Part shown: piece after piece, positions 48,637 to 58,008 of the stretch
Numbering within the stretch: the stretch's first letter is position 1
Layout: each line of letters opens with the position of its first letter
Assembly (NCBI GenBank): GCA_017881725.1
Contig: JADGQO010000042.1
Span: 1 to 64,000, forward strand
Direction of reading: 5' to 3'
DNA: 64,000 nucleotides
Source: Fibrobacteria bacterium
Lineage (GTDB): Bacteria > Fibrobacterota > Fibrobacteria > UBA11236
Made by a program: the position numbers and the translations under genes
The notes under the pieces: generated by a model
Databases searched by the model: none
Told to the model about the DNA's origin: nothing
What the model saw: the letters and a program-made list of their open reading frames with translations, nothing else

Positions 48637-51189
48637 ATGTCCAAACACATTCTCATCGACTCCCAATTCGGCCTGGTGCGCACGGCCATTGCCCAAGGCG
48701 CGCATCTTGTTGACTATTACGAGGAGCCGCCCGAACAGGGTCGATGCAAAGGGAATATTTATCGCGGTGTCGTGAAGCGCGTGGACCCGCATATCCAGGC
48801 TGCTTTTATTCGCTACGGCCAGGGCCGGGATGGGTTTTTACCCCTGCGTGACGCGGAATCCGTTTCCGCTGTCGGAGGCAGCTTGAGGGTCGGGGAACCG
48901 ATACTGGTGCAGGTCGTGAAGGATGAGGTAGCCGAGAAAGGCGCCGCGCTGACCGCCAAACTTTCCTTTTCCGGCAGGTACCTGGTTTACATTCCGGGAA
49001 AGGACGGCGACGATGGAATCAGCAGCCGCATCAACGACGAGGAACGCGCGGCGCTGAAAAAATTAATGTCCCAGTTGCAGATTCCGGAAGCCGCTTCGGT
49101 GATATTAAGGACGGCAGCCATTGAAAAGGGGCTTACGGAATTACAAGCGGATGTGGATCGCATGTCGGAAGCCCATCGTCGCATACAGGAAGAATTTCTT
49201 AAGGAGAAGGAACCGGCCCTGATGTTCCGGGAAGCGGATCCGGCTTCGCGGTATTTGCGCGAATATTATACTCCGGACGTCGAAAAAATCTGGGTGAACG
49301 AATCGGAAATTTTCGAAGAGTGCCGGCAGTTTTTCCGGACCTATGAGCCCGAGTCGGAGGCGAAGGTTTTTTTATCCAAAGACGGGCCGCAAATGTTCCA
49401 GCGTCACGGCCTGGAAACGGAAATCGAAAAACTCACTGCCCGGAAGGTGCATTTGCCGTCGGGAGCCAACATTGTGATCGATCAGGCCGAGGCTTTGGTG
49501 GCCATCGACGTGAACTCGGCGAAATCGCATGGACGCGGGGAAGACCGGGCGGGCCGCCAGGGCAGGCCACGGGACGCGGCGGCTATTCTCGACGATGCGC
49601 TGTTCGCCGTCAACAAGGAAGCGGCGATTGAAATCGCTCGTCAGTTGCGGCTGCGTGATCTGGGCGGCATCATCATCGTGGATTTCATCGATATGGAAAA
49701 CGATAAGCATCGGCGCCAAATCGAGGAATTGATGCGCCGGGCGTTGGCCGCGGATAAGGCCAAGGTCAGGGTTTTCGACATTTCGCCCCTGGGTATCATG
49801 CAGATTAGCCGGCAGCGATTGCGCAAGGCCGGCGCGCATTTTTCGCGCGTCAATTGCGAGGCCTGTTTCGGGCGCGGGTGGCATCCTTCCGCCGCCAACG
49901 GGGCTTATGCCGCGTTGCGGCGTATCGAAGAAAGGCTGATGCGCCAAGCCGGACCATTGATTTTGTCCGCTCCATATCCGGTGGCGAACCATTTAGTGAA
50001 CGATTTCCGCGAACATATTTTGGAATTGGAGCGGCGCTTCCACGGCAGTATCCGCATCTTGGCGTTGCCGTCTGCTTCCGGGGAAATCGTACTCCAAGGC
50101 GTAAACGGGCGCGAACCGGATCGTGACCTTGGTCCAAAAAAATCGGAAGGCTCACGCGAACCGGAAAGACAGCGTGGAAAAGAAGGGAGACGCGACAATA
50201 CTCAAGCCCGCAACCCCGTTGCGCGCGATCAAGTTCGGCGAGGCGGCCCTCCTCAGCGTCGTGAGGGAGCCCAATTCGGCGAGCGACAAACGCAAAACGA
50301 AAATCCCGGTGCCATCCAGCCTCAACCGACACCGTCCGCTTCGCCTGCGGAAGCCGCCACCAGCGGGCAGCACGCGGCTTCGGAAACTACGCAGCAAAAT
50401 GGGCCGAGGCAGGAACAACGCGAGGGCCGGGGTCGAAATCGCCGCCGCCGGGGACGACGAGGCGGTGAGCGCGAGGACAGGAATTTCCGGCCGTCTATGC
50501 CGAATCAGGCTCCAATTTCGGGCGAGTTGAACTCGCGCAGCGAACGCGAAGCCGAAATCCCACGAACGCCTGAATTCACACCGGGGGAAGTTGCGGCACA
50601 AGTCTTCAAGAATGAAGGTCGCGCCGTTTCGAACTTTTCGTCGGAAGCGCGCGATTCCGTTGTAAACGCGCAAAGCGGATCGGCAACAGGATTTCCGGCT
50701 GCGGGTCAAAGCGATAAGTCGGTGGCTCAAAGCAATAAAAATCCGGAACGGTCCATCTCGGACGTCATGCCGACCATCCGCCCGGAAACTTCCGATGGCA
50801 GCTTACCATCCTCCGAACGGAAAAGGGTACGGGCTGACGTTCCATCCGAAACGAAAACAAAATCGCCAGCCGCTCCAATTGGTCCTGGGCGCCGGGCCAA
50901 ATCGAACCCATCGCAAGTCGAGCACGAAATCGCGCCGAGAAACGGACGCATCGGAAAACCGCAAGCCGGTCGGTCGAAACCCATTCCGTCCCCATCCGGT
51001 CCATCCGCGTCGGCGGGAGTTAAGGTTTCCCGTGGCAACGCCTCCAAAGCGAAAATCGGCGTGAAGGTTAAAATCCCGGTGGCGCCGGGCGCTAAACCCG
51101 TCAAAGCGGTTAAATCGAAAAAGGAAAAACTCCCGGCGGGGAAAGCCCGAGTGCGGTCGATAGCCGCCAATCGCGGAGCTAAGGATTGA
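48637..51189 (+). CDS. Ribonuclease E/G with long arginine-rich tail
   Basis: An 850-residue endoribonuclease. The N-terminal catalytic half (about 1-490) has an S1-like domain (GNIYRGVVKRVDPHIQAAFI), the metal-binding Asp291 in VAIDVNS and Asp349 in IIVDFIDM. The zinc-link Cys407/Cys410 is in CEACFGRGW. The C-terminal 350 residues are disordered and Arg/Gln/Pro/Lys rich with a dense arginine block (GRGRNRRRRGRRGG), like the RNA-binding and scaffold region of RNase E rather than RNase G. It should process rRNA/tRNA and start mRNA decay. The gene is monocistronic and its 3' end overlaps the convergent SPOR gene by 11 bp. Confidence 0.93.
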   Translation: MSKHILIDSQFGLVRTAIAQGAHLVDYYEEPPEQGRCKGNIYRGVVKRVDPHIQAAFIRYGQGRDGFLPLRDAESVSAVGGSLRVGEPILVQVVKDEVAEKGAALTAKLSFSGRYLVYIPGKDGDDGISSRINDEERAALKKLMSQLQIPEAASVILRTAAIEKGLTELQADVDRMSEAHRRIQEEFLKEKEPALMFREADPASRYLREYYTPDVEKIWVNESEIFEECRQFFRTYEPESEAKVFLSKDGPQMFQRHGLETEIEKLTARKVHLPSGANIVIDQAEALVAIDVNSAKSHGRGEDRAGRQGRPRDAAAILDDALFAVNKEAAIEIARQLRLRDLGGIIIVDFIDMENDKHRRQIEELMRRALAADKAKVRVFDISPLGIMQISRQRLRKAGAHFSRVNCEACFGRGWHPSAANGAYAALRRIEERLMRQAGPLILSAPYPVANHLVNDFREHILELERRFHGSIRILALPSASGEIVLQGVNGREPDRDLGPKKSEGSREPERQRGKEGRRDNTQARNPVARDQVRRGGPPQRREGAQFGERQTQNENPGAIQPQPTPSASPAEAATSGQHAASETTQQNGPRQEQREGRGRNRRRRGRRGGEREDRNFRPSMPNQAPISGELNSRSEREAEIPRTPEFTPGEVAAQVFKNEGRAVSNFSSEARDSVVNAQSGSATGFPAAGQSDKSVAQSNKNPERSISDVMPTIRPETSDGSLPSSERKRVRADVPSETKTKSPAAPIGPGRRAKSNPSQVEHEIAPRNGRIGKPQAGRSKPIPSPSGPSASAGVKVSRGNASKAKIGVKVKIPVAPGAKPVKAVKSKKEKLPAGKARVRSIAANRGAKD

Positions 51190-52369
51190 TCGGCATTGGT
51201 TGCGAAAGCAACTGGTGGGGTTTCAAAACCTTGGTCGCATAATCGTTGGCCGCTTCCAAATTGGAAAAACGGCCGATTTGTACTTGGTAAACGCGTTTGC
51301 CGGCCCTTTGCGATTCCACCAATTGCGGGGCCAACCCCAATTTTCCGACGGTGGTCAACAGCGCTTCGGCATTTCCCTTTTGCGAGAATGCGCCTAATTG
51401 CAATGTGAATCCTGGCTTCGCCGCATCGGAGTTCGAGCTTGGGTTGGAACCCTCGGATGCAACCGCGTTGCCAAGGGCGGGTTTATTGCCATCGACTATT
51501 TGTTCCGCGCTGGGCGCTCCAGCTCGATTCGCCGGTGCGGCTATCAGGCCCGATCCGGATTTCCATTTTGAGGGATCTGCTCCTCCGTTTAGCCGTCGCA
51601 AATATCTCGCCTCGGGACTCTCCGGAAAACGTTTCAAAAGATCTTCCATCAGGCGCAATTCCTCCTTGCGGTCCTCTTTCTGCCGCAACTGCGCGGCCAG
51701 GAGCAGCATTGCGCCCATTTCTTCCTCAGGTGATTTTTCCAATGCCTCCTGCATCGACGCGATCGCGGCGCCGTGGTCTCCCAACGCAGCCTGCGCCTTC
51801 GCCAGGCCTTCCATCGCCAACGGGTAATAATAATCCGTGGGTTTCAAATCGATCCGCAATTGCTGAAAGTATGCCAACGCGGAATCCAAGTACGCGGTTT
51901 TTTCGGGCTTGGTCCGAGCCAGGGACAAGCACGCGTTGCCCATCCAATACCTGGCGGGATCCTTCCAGTCACCATCCGCAAATAAGTTCAGGTACATCCT
52001 GAAAAAGGGGATGGCGGTCGAGTACCTTCCGGCGGCATAGTCTATTTGTCCCAACCGGAAATAACTTTCAGCGGTTTCCGGGGAACGGTCGCCCGATTCC
52101 GTGACTTGTCGGAAGGCTTCGCGCGCTTCTTTTCCATTGGGGTTTAATTTCGCGGCCATGAATTTGAGAAAAGGATCATTCGGCTTGTCCGACAAAGCCT
52201 CCCGGCTCAGGGCGAACGCGGAATCCAGCAGTCCCACGCGTGCCAGGGCGCGGATTTCCTCGCGCGTGATGGTTCGTTTGCCCTCACCATCCGTTGACTG
52301 CGACGATACGACCGGAGACGGCGCATTCAGCAGCAGGGCAATGATGGAGAGCTTGAAGGGCGTGATCAT
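51179..52369 (-). CDS. TPR and SPOR domain periplasmic protein
   Basis: A 396-residue exported protein. The signal peptide begins MITPFKLSIIALLLNAPSPV. Tetratricopeptide-like repeats (about 50-280) contain SYFRLGQIDYAAGRYSTAIP and AQAALGDHGAAIASMQEALE. A Gly/Ser/Asn-rich linker leads to a SPOR domain (about 318-385), FTLQLGAFSQKGNAEALLTT and VYQVQIGRFSN. SPOR domains bind denuded glycan strands at division sites. I start at the ATG at 52369; the frame is open to 52462 but without signal-peptide sense. It overlaps RNase E/G by 11 bp at the 3' end. Confidence 0.9.
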   Translation of the reverse strand: MITPFKLSIIALLLNAPSPVVSSQSTDGEGKRTITREEIRALARVGLLDSAFALSREALSDKPNDPFLKFMAAKLNPNGKEAREAFRQVTESGDRSPETAESYFRLGQIDYAAGRYSTAIPFFRMYLNLFADGDWKDPARYWMGNACLSLARTKPEKTAYLDSALAYFQQLRIDLKPTDYYYPLAMEGLAKAQAALGDHGAAIASMQEALEKSPEEEMGAMLLLAAQLRQKEDRKEELRLMEDLLKRFPESPEARYLRRLNGGADPSKWKSGSGLIAAPANRAGAPSAEQIVDGNKPALGNAVASEGSNPSSNSDAAKPGFTLQLGAFSQKGNAEALLTTVGKLGLAPQLVESQRAGKRVYQVQIGRFSNLEAANDYATKVLKPHQLLSQPMPINP

Positions 52370-52398
52370 AAGGCGGTAAAAGCTTAGCGGCGATTCGT

Positions 52399-52713
52399 TC
52401 AAATACCCGTCGGGGGATCCGCGGGGTTTCTGAAAGGCGACGCGGCGACGGTCTTGGCCCATTCGATTTTAAGCTTGGCGAGCTCCTGTGATTTCTTCCG
52501 CAGTTCCCGCCTTAGGGCGAGATTACGCGGCACGTCAATCAGGAGCAACAAGGCGGCGCCGGACAGGAATCCAATCACCAGCCACAACCCCAGTACCAAG
52601 GTGACGTGAAATCGAAAACATTTCAACTCCACCGATTGGCCGAGCGACGCTTGGTTTTGGAAAATCAAATAGGCCAGCAAAGCCACCGTGAGGACCAGCA
52701 GTATCCTTTTCAT
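52399..52713 (-). CDS. LapA-domain small membrane protein
   Basis: A 104-residue protein with two TM helices (about 2-22 and 40-62) and a cytoplasmic basic coiled coil (LRRELRKKSQELAKLKIEWA). This is the lipopolysaccharide assembly protein A (LapA, DUF1049) layout. In E. coli LapA helps regulate LPS synthesis. The LapB TPR partner is not adjacent, although the next gene also has TPR repeats. It lies between miaB and the SPOR gene on one strand, 22 bp after miaB. Confidence 0.85.
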   Translation of the reverse strand: MKRILLVLTVALLAYLIFQNQASLGQSVELKCFRFHVTLVLGLWLVIGFLSGAALLLLIDVPRNLALRRELRKKSQELAKLKIEWAKTVAASPFRNPADPPTGI

Positions 52714-52735
52714 CCGGGAACCGCCTTTCTTAAGG

Positions 52736-54046
52736 TCACGTGGAGGTTACCCGGCCGCGCAAAGTGATTCCGCTGCGCGCTATGATTTCGGCGCGTACCA
52801 AAGCGCCTTTTGCCATCCCGGGCGCATCGGGCAAGATGACTTTCTTGAAGCAATCGGTCTTTCCCATCCATTCCGTGGCATCGCGCGACGATTTATCCTC
52901 GATCAGGATTTCTTCCGTACGGCCCACCATGGCATCCAATTTTTTTTCCGTAATGCCCATTTGCAGGGCGATCAATCTTTCCAAGCGTTCCTGTTTTTCC
53001 TGGGCGGTCAGGGTTTCAGGCTCCGCGAAAGCGGGTGTTCCCTCGCGCGGGCTATACGCGAACAAGTACGCGCTGTCGAATCCGACTTCCTCCACCAGGG
53101 ATAAAGTTTCGCCGAAATCCGACTCCGTTTCGCCCACGAAGCCGGCGATAATGTCCGTGCTCAAACCCACGTTGGGCATGACGGCGCGCAATTCCCGGAT
53201 GATTTCCAGGAACCGTGCCCGCGTGTACTGGCGGCGCATCTTTTTGAGCATGGCGTCGGATCCGGATTGCACCGGCATATGCACGTGGTTGCAAACCTTC
53301 TCCGATTCGGCCATGGCGCGAATGGTCTCCATGTCGAAATGCCGGGGATGCGGAGACATGAAGCGGATGCGTTGAAGGCCTGACACCGTATCGAGCCTGC
53401 GCAATAAGGATGCGAAAGAATCCTTCTCGGTGCGGTAGGAATTGACGGTTTGGCCCAAGAGGCTCACTTCGCGGACGCCTTCGGATACGGCCCGTTCCAC
53501 CTCGGCGACGATATCGTCGGCTTCGCGGCTTCTTTCCACGCCACGGACGGTCGGGACGATGCAATAGGTGCAGCGCTTGTTGCACCCCCGCATGATGGTG
53601 ATGTGGCAGGACACGGCGGAATCCAGACGCGCCATCACACCGGGATAATTTTCGAAGGCATTTTGCTCGGTCAGTACGCGCGTTACCTTGGGCTTCTTTT
53701 CGAAAAGCAAATTCTCCAGGCCGCGGTAATTGTCGGGTCCGACCACGTAGTCGACATGATCCAGCTCAACGGGTATTTTTTCACCGTGATTCTGAGCCAT
53801 GCATCCAATCACGGCAATACGGACATCGGGATTGCGCCGCTTATAATATTTCATGGCCGCGATGCGCGCATAGGCGCGGTCTTCGGCTCCGCCGCGGATG
53901 GAACAGGTATTGACGATGAGGACGTCAGCGGACTCCGGATCAGATGTGTTCTGCATGCCGCGTTTTTCCAACATGCCACCCAAAAGGTTGGAATCGTAAA
54001 CGTTCATCTGACAGCCGAAAGTGGCCAGGAAATATTTCCCGCTCAT
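52736..54046 (-). CDS. miaB: tRNA-2-methylthio-N6-dimethylallyladenosine synthase
   Basis: A 436-residue radical-SAM methylthiotransferase that adds the 2-methylthio group to i6A37 of tRNAs reading UNN codons. It has the UPF0004 domain (MSGKYFLATFGCQMNVYDSN) with an auxiliary [4Fe-4S] triad, then the radical-SAM motif RGCNKRCTYCIVPTVRGVER with CxxxCxxC. The C-terminal TRAM domain is at about 370-436 (EEILIEDKSS, VRAEIIARSGITLRGRV). Start overlaps the gph stop by 4 bp. MiaA is not in the window. Confidence 0.96.
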   Translation of the reverse strand: MSGKYFLATFGCQMNVYDSNLLGGMLEKRGMQNTSDPESADVLIVNTCSIRGGAEDRAYARIAAMKYYKRRNPDVRIAVIGCMAQNHGEKIPVELDHVDYVVGPDNYRGLENLLFEKKPKVTRVLTEQNAFENYPGVMARLDSAVSCHITIMRGCNKRCTYCIVPTVRGVERSREADDIVAEVERAVSEGVREVSLLGQTVNSYRTEKDSFASLLRRLDTVSGLQRIRFMSPHPRHFDMETIRAMAESEKVCNHVHMPVQSGSDAMLKKMRRQYTRARFLEIIRELRAVMPNVGLSTDIIAGFVGETESDFGETLSLVEEVGFDSAYLFAYSPREGTPAFAEPETLTAQEKQERLERLIALQMGITEKKLDAMVGRTEEILIEDKSSRDATEWMGKTDCFKKVILPDAPGMAKGALVRAEIIARSGITLRGRVTST

Positions 54047-54831
54047 GCGGACCTCAGGAATAGATTGGGAGTTGTGCTCAGCGAGGGACTATCCGCTGGA
54101 CCCGTTGGGGACGCGGCGATTCGCTCTTTGAGGCGATGGACGGCATCGGGTAATTCCTGCAAGTGCTCGACGGTGTACTGAGGTTTTTCATCCAGGAGCA
54201 GCTGGCGAGGCCCCATGCCATTGAGGAATCCGATGAATCCGGTTCCGGCATTCCGGGAGACGCGAAAGTCTTGAATCCCATCGCCAATCATAACCGCCTC
54301 GTTGGGGGCGATACCGAAGTCGGTGATCAGGGCCAACAGGGCTTCGGGATTCGGTTTTTGACCGTGGGGATTGTCCCCACCGACGATGCGCTCGAAATGA
54401 TGCGCCAAACCCAGCCCGCTCAGGATTTCCCGCGCCGGCGTCTCGGGTTTGTTGGTCAAAACGGCTTTGCGATAAACGGAGAGTTTTTCCAGCGCTTCCG
54501 GCACCCCTGGGTACGCGCGGGTTTCCAACATGCAATGGCTTCGATAATTCGTCAGAAAGGACTGCAAAACCCGGTCCAACTCCGGATCGGAAAATGGGCG
54601 CGGAGTCGGGGAGTTTGAATTGAACTTCGCGGAATCGTTTGACAAGGCCAGGGAGGCAGTCAGGCACCGCGCCAATAAATTCCGCGCGCCGTCACCCACG
54701 GCATTAATCACCGTTTGCATGCCTAAAGGGGCGTAACCCGTTTCCATCAATGCGGCATTCACGGAGTTCGCAAGGTCATGCCGCGTATCCGCCAAGGTGC
54801 CATCCAAATCAAAAACTAATAGCTTTATCAC
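54043..54831 (-). CDS. gph: HAD-family phosphoglycolate phosphatase-like hydrolase
   Basis: A 262-residue HAD hydrolase with an alpha-helical cap. Motif I is LLVFDLDGTLADTR, with Asp nucleophile and acid. Motif II is VLTNKPET, motif III the Lys in GQKPNPEALL, and motif IV MIGDGIQDFRVSRNAG. Gph-type enzymes remove 2-phosphoglycolate. I start at the GTG at 54831, right before the first strand; a GTG at 54861 would add ten residues. The loop between 80 and 100 is a Ser/Asn/Pro insertion in the cap. It overlaps miaB by 4 bp and is divergent from the deacetylase-like gene. Confidence 0.88.
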   Translation of the reverse strand: MIKLLVFDLDGTLADTRHDLANSVNAALMETGYAPLGMQTVINAVGDGARNLLARCLTASLALSNDSAKFNSNSPTPRPFSDPELDRVLQSFLTNYRSHCMLETRAYPGVPEALEKLSVYRKAVLTNKPETPAREILSGLGLAHHFERIVGGDNPHGQKPNPEALLALITDFGIAPNEAVMIGDGIQDFRVSRNAGTGFIGFLNGMGPRQLLLDEKPQYTVEHLQELPDAVHRLKERIAASPTGPADSPSLSTTPNLFLRSA

Positions 54832-54872
54832 ATCCCAAAGATAGACTCCCCTTAGCGGCACGGCCAGGTCCC

Positions 54873-55631
54873 ATGCGCTTCCTGCTCTCCATACACGATG
54901 TCTGGCCCGGAAACCGAGAATTGGTTCAAGGGTACTTGCGACGCTTGAAGTTATTGGGCGCGGGCCCCGTCGCCTTGCTTGTGGTGCCGTTTTATCATGG
55001 CCGGCAAACCATGGAATCGGATCCTGAATTCATAGCGTGGTTGCGCGCGGAGGCGATGGCTGGGACGGAAACCCTCCTCCATGGATTTTACCATCGCATG
55101 CCTGAGTTGGTGGAGGGCGATGGATTGACCGGGAAAGCTGTTTGCGGGCCGTCGCTACGACGGTCGAGGCTGGGAAAATGGATCAATAAAAATTTTGTGA
55201 ATCAGGAAGCGGAGTTTTGCGGATTGGATATTGCCTCGCGAGAAAAATTATTGAATGCGGGAATCGAATCCTTTCGGAAGATGGACATGACGGCGCCGGG
55301 ATTTGTTGCGCCCACCTGGCACGGTTCGCCGCCTGTGCAGAAACTTCGCGATGCCGGGCTTTCGTTTTGGGAAACGCGTTTTCGAATTCATGATTTGGAA
55401 TCGCAACGGTCACGTTGGGCGCTGCCCGTAGCATGGGATCAGTCGCGTGGCGGGCCCGTCCTCGCCGGTGGAGATCTTTGGTTAACCGCCTGCCTCCGCT
55501 TTCCCTTGATTAAAGTGGCGCTGCATCCGGGGGATTTATCCGGGGCCGAGACCGAAAAAACCATGGAACGAATTTTTTCCGCCGGATCAAATATTCAGTA
55601 TCGGGATTTGTTTCCCAAGTCGGCCTGCTAA
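54873..55631 (+). CDS. DUF2334/polysaccharide deacetylase-superfamily protein
   Basis: A 252-residue cytoplasmic protein. It begins MRFLLSIHDVWPGNRELVQG, where the strand-HD is the first metal-binding motif of the superfamily. LLHGFYHRM provides the HxxxH-like second motif. GFVAPTWHGSPP and KVALHPGDL are the later motifs. No signal peptide is present. DUF2334 members often sit in polysaccharide or lipid modification gene sets, here next to gph. The substrate is unknown. The ATG at 54873 begins at the first strand; the open frame upstream overlaps gph. Confidence 0.82.
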   Translation: MRFLLSIHDVWPGNRELVQGYLRRLKLLGAGPVALLVVPFYHGRQTMESDPEFIAWLRAEAMAGTETLLHGFYHRMPELVEGDGLTGKAVCGPSLRRSRLGKWINKNFVNQEAEFCGLDIASREKLLNAGIESFRKMDMTAPGFVAPTWHGSPPVQKLRDAGLSFWETRFRIHDLESQRSRWALPVAWDQSRGGPVLAGGDLWLTACLRFPLIKVALHPGDLSGAETEKTMERIFSAGSNIQYRDLFPKSAC

Positions 55632-55749
55632 GGCGGCGGGCGAAAAAGCCCCGGAGTTTTCCATTTGTCGAACCCCCTGTTCCCGTCCGCGAGGCGCATC
55701 GAAAGCGCTCCAGGTGCTGAGACCAACGGGCGGCAAGGGTCGTTGGGTA

Positions 55750-55779
55750 TTGGGAATGGTAGGCATATTGAGTTAATAT
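55750..55779 (+). promoter_or_regulatory. Possible sigma70 promoter of the M14 peptidase gene
   Basis: TTGGGA (55750-55755), 18-bp spacer, TAATAT (55774-55779), about 50 nt before the ATG. Confidence 0.45.
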
Positions 55780-55831
55780 AGATGTCATCCTGAAGCCGAA
55801 CTCGTGGTTTTCCAGGAAAGGCAGCCGACCT

Positions 55832-57100
55832 ATGCGTACGTTTTTGGTAACCGTTAAGAATGTCTTTGGACGGATTCTTCTCAAGAAGGCCCGATCCGTT
55901 TTGATGGCGTGCATGCTAATCGGAACCTTGGTCGCGAATTTTTCCTTGGTGTCCGCGGGAGAATCGTCGGTACAAGGCGAGGCCAAAGCTTTGGTCCGCA
56001 ATTTCGGTGACAGCACCAACCACTGGGGCTACGGCTACGATTCCCTTTTGCGCGACATCGAAGTCTGGCGGAAAAGCCCCTTCGTCAACGTCGATTCCAT
56101 CGGCGTGTCCGTGGAAGGACGGACGCTATGGATGATATCCATCAGCGCTCCGGGCGACAGTTTGGGCGGACCCGGGGACATGGGCCGCAAGCATCGCGTG
56201 TTCCTGCATGTGCGCACGCACCCTTCCGAGGTGCAAGTCGGATACGTCGCCCGCGAAGCCATCCGGTTCCTGACGGACTCAACCTCGGCAGCCGCGGCTA
56301 CGTTACGCGCCGGTTACCTCTTCAATTTCGTCCCCATGTACAATCCCGACGGCGTCATGTTGGGGCATTCGCGCTTGAACGCGCACCTGGTGGACCTGGA
56401 GGGCAATTGGGATAAGCCCGTAATGGAGCCGGAACCGCAATATCTGCGCGCCACCTTCCAGCGGTTTATGGGCGGGCCCATTCCCATCGACGTGGCCTTG
56501 AACCTGCACTCCGATACCGTGAATTGTTCGCGCTTCTTCTTTTACCACGTGGCGGCCGGCACTTCGGAAGCCTACACGGTGTTGGAGAAAAGTTTCATTG
56601 CCAAAACGCAAGCCTATTTTCCCGATAGTATTCGGAGTTGGAATTTTCTCCCGCCCCAATGGACCACTGGACCGCAGGCGCGTTATCCCGAAGGTTTCTG
56701 GTGGTTGAATTACCATGAATCCGTAATGGCCCTAACCTATGAGGATTCCAATTGTCCGGATGCGAGGGCATTCGATAGCACTGGCCGGGCCTTGGTATTA
56801 GGCGCGACGGATTATATCCGCAGTCGCTGGTTGGCTTCGATACAACCTTCGGCGCCCAAGAAATCCCGCCTGGTTTTGGCTCGCGAGGGAATCCGAATTG
56901 ATCCAGTTGCAGACGTCGACGGTACTGGGCTTTGGGAACTGCGCGATGTGCGCGGGAGAGTCATTTCCACCGGCGCCATCGGTCCGGCTGGCCTGTTCAT
57001 CCCGTGGAGCGCCGTGCCGAATACCAGTCCGGTTTTGTTAATCGTCCGGGAAGGGCGATCCGGGCATATGAATTATTGGATCCCCGCCACTCCCCGGTAA
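55832..57100 (+). CDS. Exported M14-family zinc carboxypeptidase
   Basis: A 422-residue secreted metallopeptidase. A long N-terminal segment with a basic front and a hydrophobic helix (MACMLIGTLVANFSLVS) serves as signal. Zinc ligands are His130 and Glu133 in RTHPSEVQ and His226 in NLHSDTVN. The substrate motif NPDG is at 171-174 and the catalytic Glu is in LTYEDSN (Glu304). The last 80 residues form a beta-rich domain (LWELRDVRGRVIST, LLIVREGRSG) that resembles type IX-like C-terminal sorting domains; this is inference. It is monocistronic. Confidence 0.88.
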   Translation: MRTFLVTVKNVFGRILLKKARSVLMACMLIGTLVANFSLVSAGESSVQGEAKALVRNFGDSTNHWGYGYDSLLRDIEVWRKSPFVNVDSIGVSVEGRTLWMISISAPGDSLGGPGDMGRKHRVFLHVRTHPSEVQVGYVAREAIRFLTDSTSAAAATLRAGYLFNFVPMYNPDGVMLGHSRLNAHLVDLEGNWDKPVMEPEPQYLRATFQRFMGGPIPIDVALNLHSDTVNCSRFFFYHVAAGTSEAYTVLEKSFIAKTQAYFPDSIRSWNFLPPQWTTGPQARYPEGFWWLNYHESVMALTYEDSNCPDARAFDSTGRALVLGATDYIRSRWLASIQPSAPKKSRLVLAREGIRIDPVADVDGTGLWELRDVRGRVISTGAIGPAGLFIPWSAVPNTSPVLLIVREGRSGHMNYWIPATPR

Positions 57101-57281
57101 TAATAGGCTACGCAGAGGCTAACAAAAGGCCACCGGTTCGGAAGAGGAATTGGAGGAATAGTCAAACCACGGGGTCACGGCCCATGAGATCTTTTCGGAA
57201 TTTGGACTGATGGGAGGTAGGAAGCCTCAGATTTTCCTAGACTCTGCTTGACCCATGCCGAGCTAAAAGTAGTTTTGGAAT

Positions 57282-57812
57282 ATGCGGTTCCTTTTTCTAT
57301 CGACCCTATTGTGCTTGGTGCTTGCAGCTTCCTCCAGCGCCGGAACGGGCTTTCCGTCCGGATGGAAAAATGAATCAAGTCCACATTCAGCATCGACTGC
57401 CGCGTCTCTCCATTTGCCTGCTCCGGATACTGAAACGCAGCAAGTTTTCAGGCAAGCTGCGCGTGTGGAAATGCCTTCGCGCGACATCGCGAATACCTAT
57501 TGGGAAAATGCTCCGCTCGCTTTTTTCAGCCTAGGATCTCTCGCTGTCGGCGGAGTTTTTTATGGAATTCAATCTTCGATGTCCAGTCCGCGGGTCGGAT
57601 ACGTAGCCGGCGACCGGACTACCTTTTTTACCGCCGTCGGCGCGGCGGGATTGACATCGCTCATTGCCGGGGGAGCCTACTTTTACTTTTGCCATAAAGA
57701 CTTGGAGTCGAACCGGAATTGGAATACGCAAGTGTCCGGTGGGACTACTGCGGAAGGCCATGCCTTGGTTTCGGCCGCATTGACCTTTCGATTACCCCTC
57801 GTTTTTTTCTAA
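57282..57812 (+). CDS. Exported protein of unknown function with two TM segments
   Basis: A 176-residue protein with a signal peptide (MRFLFLSTLLCLVLAASSSA). A Ser/Pro/Thr-rich stretch (about 25-70) is followed by two hydrophobic helices, LAFFSLGSLAVGGVFYGI (about 79-96) and FFTAVGAAGLTSLIAGGAYF (about 114-133). No family is recognised. The 3' end overlaps the small minus-strand ORF at 57792-57908. Confidence 0.65.
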   Translation: MRFLFLSTLLCLVLAASSSAGTGFPSGWKNESSPHSASTAASLHLPAPDTETQQVFRQAARVEMPSRDIANTYWENAPLAFFSLGSLAVGGVFYGIQSSMSSPRVGYVAGDRTTFFTAVGAAGLTSLIAGGAYFYFCHKDLESNRNWNTQVSGGTTAEGHALVSAALTFRLPLVFF

Positions 57813-57908
57813 CTCCCCGGTTTCGCGCGCTCCGTTCAGTCGGATAAAGTCACTTAGAGTCGTGAATATGGGTTGCAACCAGGCTCCTGACTTGTCATTA
57901 ATTTGCAT
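57792..57908 (-). CDS. Possible 38-residue protein with strong Shine-Dalgarno
   Basis: A small ORF antisense to the gap before nadA. It begins MQINDKSGAWLQPIFTTLSD and is followed by FIRLNGARETGELEKNEG. AAGGAGA lies 7 nt before the ATG at 57908, the ideal spacing. It is soluble, with a hydrophobic middle. I know no homologue. The real risk is that the polypurine run is only by chance SD-like, because the plus strand there is a run of T and C. Confidence 0.35.
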   Translation of the reverse strand: MQINDKSGAWLQPIFTTLSDFIRLNGARETGELEKNEG

Positions 57909-58008
57909 GCGCATTCTCCTTCCTTTTCCTCCAGGCCATGCGTAGGCTGAGTTTTCTAAATTGCTCCCAACCGGCTTCGGGTTTTTAGGTCGGGGAAGGA
58001 GATAGGGC

